Below are positions 1 through 8,636 of a stretch of DNA of 64,000 nt, piece after piece (positions within the stretch are counted from its first letter, which is position 1; each line of letters starts with the position of its first letter). The notes under the pieces were generated by a model. The model had not been told where the DNA came from, ran no database searches, and worked only from the letters and a program-made list of their open reading frames with translations. The translations under genes and the position numbers were made by a program. Source of the stretch: CAVPDE01 sp963702565 (lineage in GTDB: Bacteria; Desulfobacterota; DSM-4660; Desulfatiglandales; HGW-15); NCBI GenBank assembly GCA_963702565.1, contig CAVPDE010000024.1:478531-542530 (forward strand). Direction: 5' to 3'.

Positions 1-420
1 CGTGATCACCATGTGCTTGAGGGACGTGGACTTGCCTACGATTCCGGGCAGGACCCGGTGGAGACGGGCCATGGGCTCAAGCCGGAGCATGGGCTCACCC
101 CCGTAGTAGACAATCACGGCCGTATTCTTGCCGCTGTCTTTGATCAAGCGACTGATCCCCAGAAGGTCTCTCTCAAGATCCTGCCCTTTGTCTTTCCCAG
201 GGAAGAACTCCGAGCGACCGCTGTTGCCTTTGCCTGCGGTGAGTGCATTGATGCACCCCCTGCAATTGAACGGGCACTCCTGGGTCACGGTGTAGTGAAT
301 CATGACCTCATCTATTTCTTCATAGGCCGGAAGAGCAGCGATCTTCCCATAGGTACCCGCACCCAGAACCATGTCCACATCATCAGGTCCAAGAAACATA
401 AACGGCAGTCCTCTCTTCAT
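1..420 (-). CDS. Radical SAM protein, 5' part (runs off window edge)
   Basis: The minus strand is open from an ATG at 420 to the window edge, so only the first 140 residues are present. A CX3CX2C cluster (CPFNCRGC, residues 49-56) is the usual radical-SAM [4Fe-4S] site, and a GGEP motif (107-110) matches the SAM-binding segment of the family. The enzyme would cleave S-adenosylmethionine to a 5'-deoxyadenosyl radical; the substrate is unknown because the C-terminal half is missing. A later start at residue 8 is possible. It is divergent from the next gene across about 90 AT-rich bases. The plus-strand reading frame over the same DNA shows no family motif and is a shadow. Confidence 0.85.
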   Translation of the reverse strand, partial: MKRGLPFMFLGPDDVDMVLGAGTYGKIAALPAYEEIDEVMIHYTVTQECPFNCRGCINALTAGKGNSGRSEFFPGKDKGQDLERDLLGISRLIKDSGKNTAVIVYYGGEPMLRLEPMARLHRVLPGIVGKSTSLKHMVIT

Positions 421-510
421 TTTGCCCAGCGCTGGTTTTAAGCGTCTTTATTCTTATTCGATTTTTCTATATGATGCCAGATCAAAAATCTTGTTCTGCG
501 AGGTTCTGTC

Positions 511-1542
511 ATGGCGCCCAAAGCCGCAAGCCTACCTTATCCGCCCCGCGTCCCATTGGCGCGCACTCCCACACCTCTGGAGCCGCTCAAGCGAATGAGC
601 GCGAGGCTCGGGGTTGATCTCTACGTCAAACGGGACGATCTCACGGGCGTGGAGCTCACAGGGAACAAGGTGCGCAAACTCGAATTCGTGCTGGCTGATG
701 CCCTGCAGCAAAAAGCAGATATTGTGCTCACCTGTGGCGGCGCCCAATCCAACCACAGCCGCGCTACCGCCGTGGCAGCTGCGCGGCTCGGGCTGCGCTC
801 CCGTCTCATCCTCAGAACCCCGGACCCCTTCAATCCTCCTGCGCTTGAAGGCAACCTTCTGCTGGATCGGCTGGCAGGGAGCGATATCGTGTGGATTACG
901 CCGGAGCAATACAAAAGGCGCGATGAGGTCTTTGCCCGAGAGGCAGACCGCCTTCGCCGCGCAGGCTCAAAACCCTACGTCATCCCTGAGGGCGCATCCA
1001 ATGCCCTCGGTGCCTGGGGCTACATTCACGCCGCCGCCGAACTGAAGCAGGACATCAAGAAACTCCCCCGCGGCAGCAGCCGACGGACGACGATCGTCCA
1101 CGCCGCAGGGTCCGGAGGCACCACGGCCGGGTTGATTCTGGGGACAAAGCTTCTGGGTCTAAACGCAAGAATCGTTGGGATCAATGTTTGCGACGACCGG
1201 GATTACTTCATCAAAGCGATCGGAGAAATCTGCGAAGACTGCATCTCTCGCTATGGGCTCAAGATCTCTATTTCCAGGGAGTCGGACATCGAGATCGTGG
1301 ACGGCTATGTGGGGCTGGGCTATGCCCAGTCACGACCGGAGGAGCTCTCCCTTATCGTCGAACTGGCCTCAACCGAAGGCCTTTTCCTCGACCCCGTTTA
1401 CACAGGCAAAGCCTTTTTCGGCATGGTTCAGGAGCTTCGCCGTGATGCAAGGGTCTTCGGAGATCAGATCATTTTTCTACACACCGGCGGGATCTTCGGG
1501 CTCCTTCCCAAGGCGAACGAGCTCGCCCCCCTCCTCCGGTAA
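511..1542 (+). CDS. PLP-dependent D-cysteine desulfhydrase / ACC deaminase family enzyme (possibly L-cysteate sulfo-lyase)
   Basis: 343 residues, the normal family length. The PLP lysine is expected at K53 in TGNKVRKLEF, and the SNH active-site segment lies at 80-82 (GGAQSNHSRA). Family members are fold-type II PLP enzymes: D-cysteine desulfhydrase (pyruvate, sulfide, ammonia), ACC deaminase and L-cysteate sulfo-lyase CuyA. Sequence inspection cannot separate these. CuyA is worth considering because a ComB-like phosphatase lies at 33720 and a 2-hydroxyacid dehydrogenase at 2497, but no sulfolactate lyase or sulfonate exporter is seen. It stands alone, with a small inverted repeat after its stop. 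Confidence 0.85.
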   Translation: MAPKAASLPYPPRVPLARTPTPLEPLKRMSARLGVDLYVKRDDLTGVELTGNKVRKLEFVLADALQQKADIVLTCGGAQSNHSRATAVAAARLGLRSRLILRTPDPFNPPALEGNLLLDRLAGSDIVWITPEQYKRRDEVFAREADRLRRAGSKPYVIPEGASNALGAWGYIHAAAELKQDIKKLPRGSSRRTTIVHAAGSGGTTAGLILGTKLLGLNARIVGINVCDDRDYFIKAIGEICEDCISRYGLKISISRESDIEIVDGYVGLGYAQSRPEELSLIVELASTEGLFLDPVYTGKAFFGMVQELRRDARVFGDQIIFLHTGGIFGLLPKANELAPLLR

Positions 1543-1560
1543 CCCAAAACCCACGGATCT

Positions 1561-1631
1561 CACCGCAGAGAACGCAAAGAACGCAGAGAGGGATAGGGAA
1601 TGTCTCTGCGATCTCGGCGGGCTCTGCGGTG
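1561..1631. repeat. Short-unit inverted repeat (CACCGCAGAG type)
   Basis: The arms CACCGCAGAG (1561-1570) and CTCTGCGGTG (1622-1631) are exact reverse complements. The space between is filled by degenerate copies of an AACGCAGAG-like unit on the left and its complement on the right. A half copy of the same unit (CACCGCAAAGACGC) lies at 17087-17115. It may fold as a long hairpin after the upstream gene. Confidence 0.75.
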
Positions 1632-1777
1632 AATGATTTACCCCTAGAGGGGGCATAGGGTGCCCTCTACTATACCATTATCACAAAAGCGCAATTCTTA
1701 CTTGCCGAATGGCCGAACAAAACCTAAATTGATCTCCGTGGATGAAGTCCGCCTACGGGCTGAAAGGAGCATGACAC

Positions 1778-2341
1778 ATGGCAAAAGGAAAGGCGTTGGG
1801 AACGAAAAAACGGAAAGAGCTGGAGGCGCTGTTTCTGGAACACGGCGTCTCGGATTTCAAATGGATCGATCCCAAGGACATCGTCGTCTCGCAGTGGGTG
1901 AGGATGAAGTGCACCTTCGGATGCGGGGAATACGGGCACAATGCCACTTGCCCGCCTAACACCCCGTCGGTTGCGGAATGCGATAGATTTTTCAAGGAGT
2001 ATTCGCAGGCCGCCGTTCTCCATTTTCCGAAGAAGGTCAAGAAGCCTGAAGACCGGCATGCTTGGTCACGAGGAGTCAACCTGAAGCTATCCAAGCTGGA
2101 AAGGGACGTGTTTCTTTCCGGATTTGAAAAAGCCTTTATGCTCTTCATGGACAGCTGCAGTCTTTGTGCGGAATGTTCAGGGGAGCGGGGCAAATGCAAG
2201 GTACCGAGAACGGCGAGACCGTCGCCTGAGTCCATGGCCGTCGATGTATACTCTACAGTGAAAAAGCTCGGCTTTCCCATCGAGCCTCTCACCAATTACG
2301 GTCAGGCGATGAACCGCTATGCTTTCCTGATGGTCCTATAG
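1778..2341 (+). CDS. DUF2284 predicted metal-binding protein
   Basis: 187 residues. Two cysteine groups are visible: C45, C49, C58 in the CTFGCGEYGHNATCPP segment, and C127, C130, C133, C140 in CSLCAECSGERGKC. This is the pattern of the DUF2284 family, small cysteine-rich proteins of anaerobes thought to bind a metal or Fe-S cluster; the function is unknown. The ATG at 1778 follows an AAGGAG nine bases upstream. It lies between the desulfhydrase-like gene and the 2497 operon, with its own 150-base downstream gap, so it is probably a single-gene unit. Confidence 0.85.
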   Translation: MAKGKALGTKKRKELEALFLEHGVSDFKWIDPKDIVVSQWVRMKCTFGCGEYGHNATCPPNTPSVAECDRFFKEYSQAAVLHFPKKVKKPEDRHAWSRGVNLKLSKLERDVFLSGFEKAFMLFMDSCSLCAECSGERGKCKVPRTARPSPESMAVDVYSTVKKLGFPIEPLTNYGQAMNRYAFLMVL

Positions 2342-2412
2342 CTTCTTAGCCCGAGGCCTTTTTACCCTCTGCGGATTTCGGGTTCTGCACTTCCCGGTCC
2401 CCCACTTTTTGC

Positions 2413-2439
2413 TTGACAACAAGATGGCCGTAAGATACT
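2413..2439 (+). promoter_or_regulatory. Candidate sigma-70 promoter for the 2497-7211 operon
   Basis: A perfect TTGACA (2413-2418) is followed by GATACT (2434-2439) at 15 bases, or by the weaker TACTCA (2436-2441) at 17 bases. The -10 region runs directly into the palindrome at 2438-2466, so a protein bound there would block transcription. The spacing is not ideal, so the exact -10 is uncertain. Confidence 0.5.
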
Positions 2440-2466
2440 CATTCGTGCATATCATGCACAAATGAG
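2438..2466. promoter_or_regulatory. 29-bp palindromic operator candidate
   Basis: The 13-base arms (CTCATTCGTGCAT and ATGCACAAATGAG) are reverse complements except at one position, around a three-base centre. The site overlaps the predicted promoter start region and lies 31 bases before the TTG start of the first operon gene. The last gene of the same operon (6255) encodes a SorC-type regulator, so autoregulation is a natural inference. Related GCACA-containing sites occur at 24043 and 33483. Confidence 0.6.
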
Positions 2467-2496
2467 CACCTCACCTTTTGACCAGAGGTCCATTCC

Positions 2497-3477
2497 TTGA
2501 ACACCATCTTGCTTTCCGAACCGATCGAAGAATCCGCGATCAAGATTCTCGAGGGCAAAGCGCAGGTCCTCGTGAGCCCCGACCCTTCGGACGCCACCGT
2601 CGGCCGTCTCCTTGAAGAGGCGGATGCCCTCATCCTTCGCACAGCCACTCGAGTGACCAGGCAAATGCTTCAGAAGGCACGGCGCTTGAAAGTCATTTCC
2701 CGTACAGGCGGCGGGTTAAACAACGTGGATGTCGAGGCGGCCACGGATCACCGCGTGGTAGTCTGTGGAGTCAAAGGACCGCAGGACCGCTACGTGGCGG
2801 AACACGCCGTCATGATGATAGGCGCCCTGGCCAAGCACTTCCCTTATCTGGACGGCCAAACGCGGAAAGGCAATTTCAGGTCGCGCTTCGAGTACCGGCC
2901 CATCGGCCTTGCCGGCAAGCGCGTGGGTCTCGTCGGGTTGGGAAGAATCGGCCGAATCGTAGCCGACATATGCGCCAAAGCCCTGGCCATGGAAGTCTGG
3001 GCCTATGATCCCTATGTCCAGCCTGACTCCCTCAAGGACAAAACCATTGTCTTCCGCTCCGACCTCTCTGAAGTGATCAAGACAGCCGATTTCCTCTCTC
3101 TCCATGTGCCTTCCACCGAAGAAACACGAGGGCTCATGGGAAAAGAGCAGTTTGCCATGATGAAGCCCACCGCATTCCTCATCAACACGTCCCGTGGAGA
3201 AATCGTTCAGGAGGCAGCGCTCGTGGATGCGTTGAACCGGAGAGCCATTGCCGGCGCAGGGCTCGACGTGTTCGAGAAAGAGCCTCCTGATGCGCAAAAC
3301 CCCCTGTTCCGGTTCGAAAACGTGATTCTGACGCCGCACACTGCGGCCCTGACCAAGGACGGTGTTATCCAGCTCGCAGAGGGCGCTGCGGACAATGCCC
3401 TTCGCGTTCTGGCCGGGTTGAAACCCACATACAGCCCCAACTGGGAAATCGTTCAGGCGAAGCCGGCCCCCAAGTGA
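2497..3477 (+). CDS. D-isomer-specific 2-hydroxyacid dehydrogenase (phosphoglycerate dehydrogenase-like)
   Basis: 326 residues. NAD-binding motif GLGRIG at 147-152; the catalytic triad is expected at R233 (TSRGEIV), E262 (or E260) in FEKEP and H281 (TPHTAAL). These enzymes interconvert a 2-hydroxy acid and a 2-keto acid with NAD(P)H. There is no C-terminal ACT domain, so it is the short catabolic type and unlikely to be the main SerA. The start is TTG at 2497, supported by AGAGG eight bases upstream. It is the first gene of an apparent operon reaching the regulator at 6255. Sulfolactate dehydrogenase SlcC is a relative, but substrate cannot be assigned. Confidence 0.88.
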   Translation: MNTILLSEPIEESAIKILEGKAQVLVSPDPSDATVGRLLEEADALILRTATRVTRQMLQKARRLKVISRTGGGLNNVDVEAATDHRVVVCGVKGPQDRYVAEHAVMMIGALAKHFPYLDGQTRKGNFRSRFEYRPIGLAGKRVGLVGLGRIGRIVADICAKALAMEVWAYDPYVQPDSLKDKTIVFRSDLSEVIKTADFLSLHVPSTEETRGLMGKEQFAMMKPTAFLINTSRGEIVQEAALVDALNRRAIAGAGLDVFEKEPPDAQNPLFRFENVILTPHTAALTKDGVIQLAEGAADNALRVLAGLKPTYSPNWEIVQAKPAPK

Positions 3478-3529
3478 GAGCCTGCCGCCCATTTTATCAA
3501 TGCATCTTTAACTAAAGGAGGTTCTTGAA

Positions 3530-4399
3530 ATGGCAAAGAAAGCCAAAACAAAATCAAAAATCTGGACGTACGCCATGGAGGAAATGTCCTACCCGGATGT
3601 TCAGGCCATCCTGAAGACCACAGACGTGGTTCTTATCCCTATCGGCAGCCAGGAGAAGCATGGGCCCCATGTGCCTCTCGCCACCGATTCCTGGGCCACC
3701 ATTGAAACCACTATCAGGGCGGCCAAGAAAGCGAAAGTCCCTTACACGCCCCTGATTCCCGTGGGCTATTCCCCTCACCACATGGGAACCGTGAACGACG
3801 GCATCGGAACATTAAGTTTCTCCGGCGAAACCCTGCGCAGGATCATCTATGAAATCGGGAAATGCCTCATCTTCCACGGGTTCAACAAGCTGATCTACAC
3901 CAGCCAACACGCGTCCAACACCAAGGTCACAGACGAGGTCCTTCGCCGCCTGCGCTACGAGACAGGCTGCTTCTGCGCCTGGTACATGACCCCCACCGAG
4001 AGAAAGACCCAGGTCATCAACGACCTTCTCGAGGAGAAAATTGCGTGGCACTCGGGTGAAATGGAAACCGCTCAGTGCATGGCCTACGACGACTCCTGCG
4101 TCCATATGGAAAGGGCGCAAAAGCACACGGCTCACGCGCCCAAGTGGCTTGGTCCTGCCTTCAACAAGACGGACGGCGTCCCCACCGTGATCTTCCAGGG
4201 CACGGAGAACATCTTCATCCCCATGGAGCACCATGAGTACGTTGCGGAAGCCACCATCGGCGACCCCTTTCTCGCGAGCAAACAAAAGGGGGAAAGGATT
4301 TTTGAGCGGGCCTCCGACAACCTCGCGGCCTTTGCGAACGAAGTGAAGAAGATCAAGATCACCATCAAAGACAGAAACTATGATTTGAGAGCCTATTAG
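3530..4399 (+). CDS. Creatininase-family amidohydrolase
   Basis: 289 residues. The family signature GSQEKHGPHVPLATD is present (E42, H47, D53 as predicted metal ligands), as is HSGEMET (H174, E177). The usual NGHGGN segment is changed to SQHASN (H127 kept). Known members hydrolyse a C-N bond in creatinine, FAPy or mycofactocin precursors using two metal ions. A strong AAAGGAGG precedes the ATG. It follows the 2-hydroxyacid dehydrogenase by about 50 bases, so probably lies in the same operon. The altered HGGN motif suggests a substrate other than creatinine. Confidence 0.85.
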   Translation: MAKKAKTKSKIWTYAMEEMSYPDVQAILKTTDVVLIPIGSQEKHGPHVPLATDSWATIETTIRAAKKAKVPYTPLIPVGYSPHHMGTVNDGIGTLSFSGETLRRIIYEIGKCLIFHGFNKLIYTSQHASNTKVTDEVLRRLRYETGCFCAWYMTPTERKTQVINDLLEEKIAWHSGEMETAQCMAYDDSCVHMERAQKHTAHAPKWLGPAFNKTDGVPTVIFQGTENIFIPMEHHEYVAEATIGDPFLASKQKGERIFERASDNLAAFANEVKKIKITIKDRNYDLRAY

Positions 4400-4454
4400 A
4401 AATCCAGACAAGAACTTCTTCGCGAGGTTTGAAGAAGTTCAAAAGCGAACCGCA

Positions 4455-4574
4455 GAATGTCGAACAGTGAATGAAGAACGCCGAAGGCAAGATAGAAGAA
4501 ATGACACTTCGTCATTCGAAATTCCCTGGTCGCCTCTGGCGCCGCCGAAGGCGGGTAAACCTTGTTCGACATTC
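4455..4574. repeat. Short-unit inverted repeat (GAATGTCGAA type)
   Basis: The outer arms GAATGTCGAACA (4455-4466) and TGTTCGACATTC (4563-4574) are perfect complements. Between them are further GAATGAAG/CATTCG fragments and a GCGCCGCC-rich segment. It fills most of the 240-base gap between the creatininase-like gene and the SDR gene and could fold as a long stem within the operon transcript. Confidence 0.7.
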
Positions 4575-4641
4575 GATATTCATGCATTTCATGCGCTTCA
4601 CTGGATAGCGGGAACGACCTGAATCGTGATAGGAAAACGGG

Positions 4642-5409
4642 ATGAGGCTTAAAGACAAAGTCGTTTTCGTCACAGGGGCATCCGGGGGCTTAGGCGGGCA
4701 TTTCTGCAAAGCCTTCATCAAGGAAGGGGCCAAGGTCGTGGTGACCGACATCACGGAAAAGATGGTCTCCGCCGGCCTCGCTGATTTGAATGCTCCCGAC
4801 TCTGCTCTCGGGGCGGTGGTAGACGTGTGCGAGCGGTCCTCGATCGAGGCGGCCGTGGCGCAAACCGTGAAGCGTTTCGGCCGCCTGGACATCCTCGTGA
4901 ACGTTGCAGGAGGCGCCCTTCACTCCCCGCACAAGCTCCAGGACATCGACAATGCTTCCTGGGACAAGGTCGTGGACGTGAACCTCAAGGGTACCTTCCT
5001 GTGCTGCCAGGTTGCCGTGGAGCAGTTTCGCAAACAGGGAGGAGGCGGCAAGATCGTGAATGTCTCCGCTCTGGCCGGGCGGTGGCTTGGGTCCCTGGCC
5101 GGGTGCCACTACACGGCGGCCAAAGCAGGAGTCATCGGTCTCACCCGTCATCTCGCTCATGAACTGGGGCCTGAAGGCATTTATGTCAATGCCATAGCGC
5201 CGACCATCACCCTGGCCAGCCAGAGAACCCAGGATCTCTGGGACGCAAGGCCCGAGGAGTATAAAAAGAAGGTCCTTTCCGAGATTCCATTGAGAAGGTT
5301 AAGCACTCCTGATGAAGTGGCGGCAGGCGTCATTTTCCTCTGTTCCGACGAGGCCAGCTACCTCACGGGCGTCACTCTGGATATCAATGGGGGAAGATTT
5401 TTTAGCTAG
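4642..5409 (+). CDS. SDR-family NAD(P)-dependent oxidoreductase
   Basis: 255 residues, classical short-chain dehydrogenase length. Cofactor motif TGASGGLG (11-18), NAG-like turn NVAGGA (about 87-92), catalytic N114, S142, Y157 and K161 (HYTAAKAG). D36 after the second strand (VVVTDI) favours NAD(H). It oxidises or reduces a hydroxyl/keto group on an unidentified substrate. It is 16 bases upstream of the aldolase gene, consistent with consecutive steps of one pathway: oxidation to a keto acid, then retro-aldol cleavage. Confidence 0.9.
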   Translation: MRLKDKVVFVTGASGGLGGHFCKAFIKEGAKVVVTDITEKMVSAGLADLNAPDSALGAVVDVCERSSIEAAVAQTVKRFGRLDILVNVAGGALHSPHKLQDIDNASWDKVVDVNLKGTFLCCQVAVEQFRKQGGGGKIVNVSALAGRWLGSLAGCHYTAAKAGVIGLTRHLAHELGPEGIYVNAIAPTITLASQRTQDLWDARPEEYKKKVLSEIPLRRLSTPDEVAAGVIFLCSDEASYLTGVTLDINGGRFFS

Positions 5410-5425
5410 CGTGGAGTGATTCTAT

Positions 5426-6208
5426 ATGATCTTCAAGAATCGGATGAAGCAGTCCCTGAAAGAGGGAAAGGTCGTTTTCGGACCCATGGTTTCTGAAATC
5501 CGGAGCCCGGGCATTGCCCTTCTCTTGGCCCAGGCCGGTTTCGATTTCTTCTTCATCGACATGGAGCACTCCTGTTTCACCATGGAGACCATGAGCGACA
5601 TGGTTCTTGCTGCCCGGGCCGCGGGCATTCCCGCCATCGTTCGGCCATCGAGCCGCAAGTCCCATGAGTATCTGTCCAGACCTCTCGACATAGGCGCATC
5701 AGGGCTTCTCGTTCCTCAGATCCAGAGTCGACAGGACGCGGAAAACGTTGTAGCCTGGTGCCGCTATTTTCCCATGGGCGAGCGGGGCATGGCCCTGGCC
5801 AGGCAGCACACCTTTTTCGAGGCCGGAACCACTTCAGAAACCATGAAGCAGCTCAACGAGGAGGTCCTCATCGCCCTTCAGATAGAACATCGGGATGCGG
5901 TGGAGAACCTTCCGGATATCCTGTCGGTTCCGGGCATCGATGCCGCCTTTGTAGGTCCGGAGGATCTGGCCGCCAGTTTAGGGAAACCGGGGCAGACCAG
6001 CCATCCCGATGTGGAGCAAGCCGTCCGCCGCGTGATCGCCGTGTGCCGGGACAAGGGCATCATCCCCGGCATCCACACAGGATCAGTGGACAAGGCGAAG
6101 CACTGGATCGATCAGGGCATGAAGTTCGTCGGCTTTGGGACGGACATCAAGCTCATTCTTCAGGTATGCAAGAGCTCTGTGAAGGAACTGCGTTCCTTGA
6201 CGGCGTAA
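5426..6208 (+). CDS. HpcH/HpaI-family class II aldolase
   Basis: 260 residues. The residues that bind metal and substrate in E. coli HpcH have counterparts here: D45 and H48 (FIDMEH), R73 (VRPS), E154 (QIEH) and D180 (GPED). The family cleaves 2-keto-4-hydroxy acids to pyruvate (or glyoxylate) plus an aldehyde. It sits directly after the SDR gene and 46 bases before the regulator gene. The exact substrate (2-keto-3-deoxy sugar acid, 4-hydroxy-2-oxo-heptanedioate or another) cannot be told. Confidence 0.9.
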   Translation: MIFKNRMKQSLKEGKVVFGPMVSEIRSPGIALLLAQAGFDFFFIDMEHSCFTMETMSDMVLAARAAGIPAIVRPSSRKSHEYLSRPLDIGASGLLVPQIQSRQDAENVVAWCRYFPMGERGMALARQHTFFEAGTTSETMKQLNEEVLIALQIEHRDAVENLPDILSVPGIDAAFVGPEDLAASLGKPGQTSHPDVEQAVRRVIAVCRDKGIIPGIHTGSVDKAKHWIDQGMKFVGFGTDIKLILQVCKSSVKELRSLTA

Positions 6209-6254
6209 CCGCTGTTTACGGCCAACCCTTTCTCGAACACTGCGGGCGCGACCT

Positions 6255-7211
6255 ATGCGTGAGATCAGCGATCGGGACATCCTGAAAATCTGTTACCTCT
6301 ACTACAAAGAGGAACAGACCCAGGAACAAATTTCCACACTCCTGGGTCACAGCCGTTTCAAAATCAGCAGAATCCTGAAAGAGGCCAGGAAAAGAGGCCT
6401 GGTTACGGTGACCATCCATGACCCCATGATCCACGTCACGGAAACAGAAATGGAACTGGTCAAGACCTTTGGACTGGATAAGGCGATCGTGGTGAAGGTC
6501 AACCGGTACGGCAACCAGTCCGACCTGGATCAGGTCGGACTGGCCGGAGCGCAGTATCTCAGGGAGATCTTGAGCCGGTACCATGTGTTCGGAGTGACCT
6601 GGGGTCACACGGTGTACCACGTGGTGAAAGAGCTCGAACCGGTTGAAGCCAGGGATCTCAGCCTGGTGCAGATCGGGGGCGGGCTTGGCACCATCGAAGG
6701 CACCGATAACAATGTCCTGACCATGACGCTTGGCCAGAAACTCGGAGCAAAAGCCTATCTCATTCCGGCTCCGGTGATTGTGAGGACCCGGGCTCTCCGA
6801 AATACCCTGTTCAAAGAAAAAAAGATCCAGGAAACCCTGGGGCTGGCGAAAAAGGCGGACCTCGTCCTTTTCGGCGTGGGCTTGATCGGCGCCGAAGGCT
6901 TGCTCTGGAAATCCGGTTTCCTGAGCAAGAACGATACGGTGAAACTCAGAGACGCCGGAGCCGTGGGTGCGATTTGCGGCCGTTTCTTTGATGCCAACGG
7001 GAAGGAATGCTGGCATGAGCTGGATGATCGCACGATCGGGTTGACCCTGGATGAACTCAGAAGGATCAAGCACAAAATCGGTGTAGGCGCCGGGCAGGAA
7101 AAGGTGGATGGGATCTTTGGGGCGTTGAAGGGCAAGCTCCTCAATGTTCTTATCACCGATGAGGACACCGCTGCCAGACTCCTGGCCAAATCGCCCTCAG
7201 GAAGAGAGTAA
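6255..7211 (+). CDS. SorC/DeoR-type sugar-binding transcriptional regulator
   Basis: 318 residues. A helix-turn-helix lies at about 22-44 (QTQEQISTLLGHSRFKISRI), followed by a sugar-binding effector domain from about residue 60, the SorC layout (members such as CggR and DeoR of Bacillus). SorC proteins bind phosphorylated sugars or related metabolites and repress or activate catabolic operons. Being last in the 2497 operon and directly ahead of the transporter genes, it is the obvious candidate to bind the palindrome at 2438-2466. The effector is unknown. Confidence 0.9.
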   Translation: MREISDRDILKICYLYYKEEQTQEQISTLLGHSRFKISRILKEARKRGLVTVTIHDPMIHVTETEMELVKTFGLDKAIVVKVNRYGNQSDLDQVGLAGAQYLREILSRYHVFGVTWGHTVYHVVKELEPVEARDLSLVQIGGGLGTIEGTDNNVLTMTLGQKLGAKAYLIPAPVIVRTRALRNTLFKEKKIQETLGLAKKADLVLFGVGLIGAEGLLWKSGFLSKNDTVKLRDAGAVGAICGRFFDANGKECWHELDDRTIGLTLDELRRIKHKIGVGAGQEKVDGIFGALKGKLLNVLITDEDTAARLLAKSPSGRE

Positions 7212-7306
7212 TAACTTCAGAAACAGGGAGGAGGTGATTCTCAACACAATCGCAAGGTGCTTCACGTTTTACAGTCCTTTTTTTATCAACGCATAGGAGG
7301 GATAGC

Positions 7307-8548
7307 ATGATGAAGAAATTGGCATGTTCCGTTGTTATTCTGGCTCTGTGTGTTCTGTTTGCAAACGCGGCCCTCGCTGCGGATGCACAGCCCAAAGTCT
7401 TTAAACTCGGTTTCATATCCAGCCTGAGCGGGCCCCTGGCCCACTCTGCGGAAACCCAGAGAAAAGCGGTAGAACTCTTCGTGGAACAGATCAATGCCAA
7501 GGGCGGCCTCAACATGCCCTGGGGAAAAGTCAAAGTGGAGATGCTGGTTAAAGACGACGAGATGAAGCTGGACGTGGGCGTGCGTCGGTTCAGAGAGCTC
7601 GTGGAAGCAGGATGTCATGCTGTGACCGGAAGCATCTACAACCCCATGTCCGCGGCTCTGAACGAGGAGTGCAAAGTCACCGGCACCGTGTACATGCCCG
7701 GTTGCGTTCCTGCACTGGACGCCTTCAAGAAGGGAGCCCCGGCGCCGGCCACCTATTCGGTCGCTTTCACGCCCTGGAGCATCGGCTATCTCCTGGGCGA
7801 TGCTCTGATCAAAGGGCTGAACAAGAAGACCTTTTTCTGGGAAGGGAGACCCGATTCCTGGGGAACCACCATGCTGGACGGATTGAAAGCCGCCTCCAAG
7901 GAATTGGGAGGACAGGTCGTGGGTTCAGAAGAAACTCAGAGAGGAACGCCTGACCATTCGCCGGTAATCAACAAGGCTTTGGCGGCCAAGGCGGATGTGT
8001 TCATCACCAATCACTTTGGCGGCGATGCCGTGTCCAACCTGAAACAGGCCTATGACATGGGTCTTCACAATGTGAGCACGCTGGTGAGCGCGTGGACGAC
8101 CTATGAAGTGGCCATGGGCATTCCTGAAGCCGCGGCGGAAAATCTCTATGCCCTGACCTACTACTATTGGAACGTCGAAGATTTCAGCAAGGACCTCGCT
8201 GCCAAAGGGAAAAGCCTCGTCGATGAGCACACGAAAAAGTTCGGGTTCCCGCCCGATGCCTACGCCGTGCTGATTTATGATGCCTGCGACATTCTCTTCC
8301 AGGCTATCCAGAAGGCAGGGAGCGTGGACTCCAAGAAGGTCGGCGAACTCCTGGGGAAAGAGACTTGGAGCACGGCCAAAGGCCCGGGCAAATTCAGGGT
8401 GGATCACCAGCTGACCGGCGACTATCTCGCTTTGTTTGTAAAAGGCAAGAAAGCCGCTGAGAAGAAGAACCAGTATGATGTGTTCAAGGTCATCGGAGCC
8501 TACGGCGGAGACAAAGCCCTGCCTCCGCTTTCGATGCTCGGCTACTAA
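7307..8548 (+). CDS. Branched-chain amino acid-type ABC transporter, substrate-binding protein (LivJ family)
   Basis: 413 residues with a clear signal peptide (cleavage near ALA-AD, residues 24/25). The mature part begins with FKLGFISSLSGPLAHSAETQ, typical of type I periplasmic binding proteins of the Leu/Ile/Val class. A strong TAGGAGGGATAG precedes the ATG. It delivers its ligand to the permeases at 10120 and 11169. The HAAT group takes amino acids, but also amides, urea and aromatic or aliphatic acids, so leucine should not be assumed. Confidence 0.92.
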   Translation: MMKKLACSVVILALCVLFANAALAADAQPKVFKLGFISSLSGPLAHSAETQRKAVELFVEQINAKGGLNMPWGKVKVEMLVKDDEMKLDVGVRRFRELVEAGCHAVTGSIYNPMSAALNEECKVTGTVYMPGCVPALDAFKKGAPAPATYSVAFTPWSIGYLLGDALIKGLNKKTFFWEGRPDSWGTTMLDGLKAASKELGGQVVGSEETQRGTPDHSPVINKALAAKADVFITNHFGGDAVSNLKQAYDMGLHNVSTLVSAWTTYEVAMGIPEAAAENLYALTYYYWNVEDFSKDLAAKGKSLVDEHTKKFGFPPDAYAVLIYDACDILFQAIQKAGSVDSKKVGELLGKETWSTAKGPGKFRVDHQLTGDYLALFVKGKKAAEKKNQYDVFKVIGAYGGDKALPPLSMLGY

Positions 8549-8553
8549 TAGCA

Positions 8554-8596
8554 CCCCCTCCCCTTTCCCCTCCCGCCATGGGAGGGGAAGGAGGGG
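8554..8596 (+). terminator. GC-rich hairpin after the binding-protein gene
   Basis: The segment TTCCCCTCCC (8565-8574) pairs exactly with GGGAGGGGAA (8580-8589), and flanking C-rich and G-rich runs extend the stem. There is no U-tract. Such hairpins between binding-protein and ATPase genes commonly stabilise the upstream mRNA or reduce downstream expression. Confidence 0.5.
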
Positions 8597-8636
8597 AAAC
8601 TCTTAGCGAACGATATTCTTTGTCAAGAGGTTCTTT

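Noticed and set aside
13..441. Plus-strand open frame of 142 codons at the left edge
   Set aside because: It has no family motif and no ribosome site, whereas the opposite strand encodes a radical SAM protein with complete motifs over the same bases.
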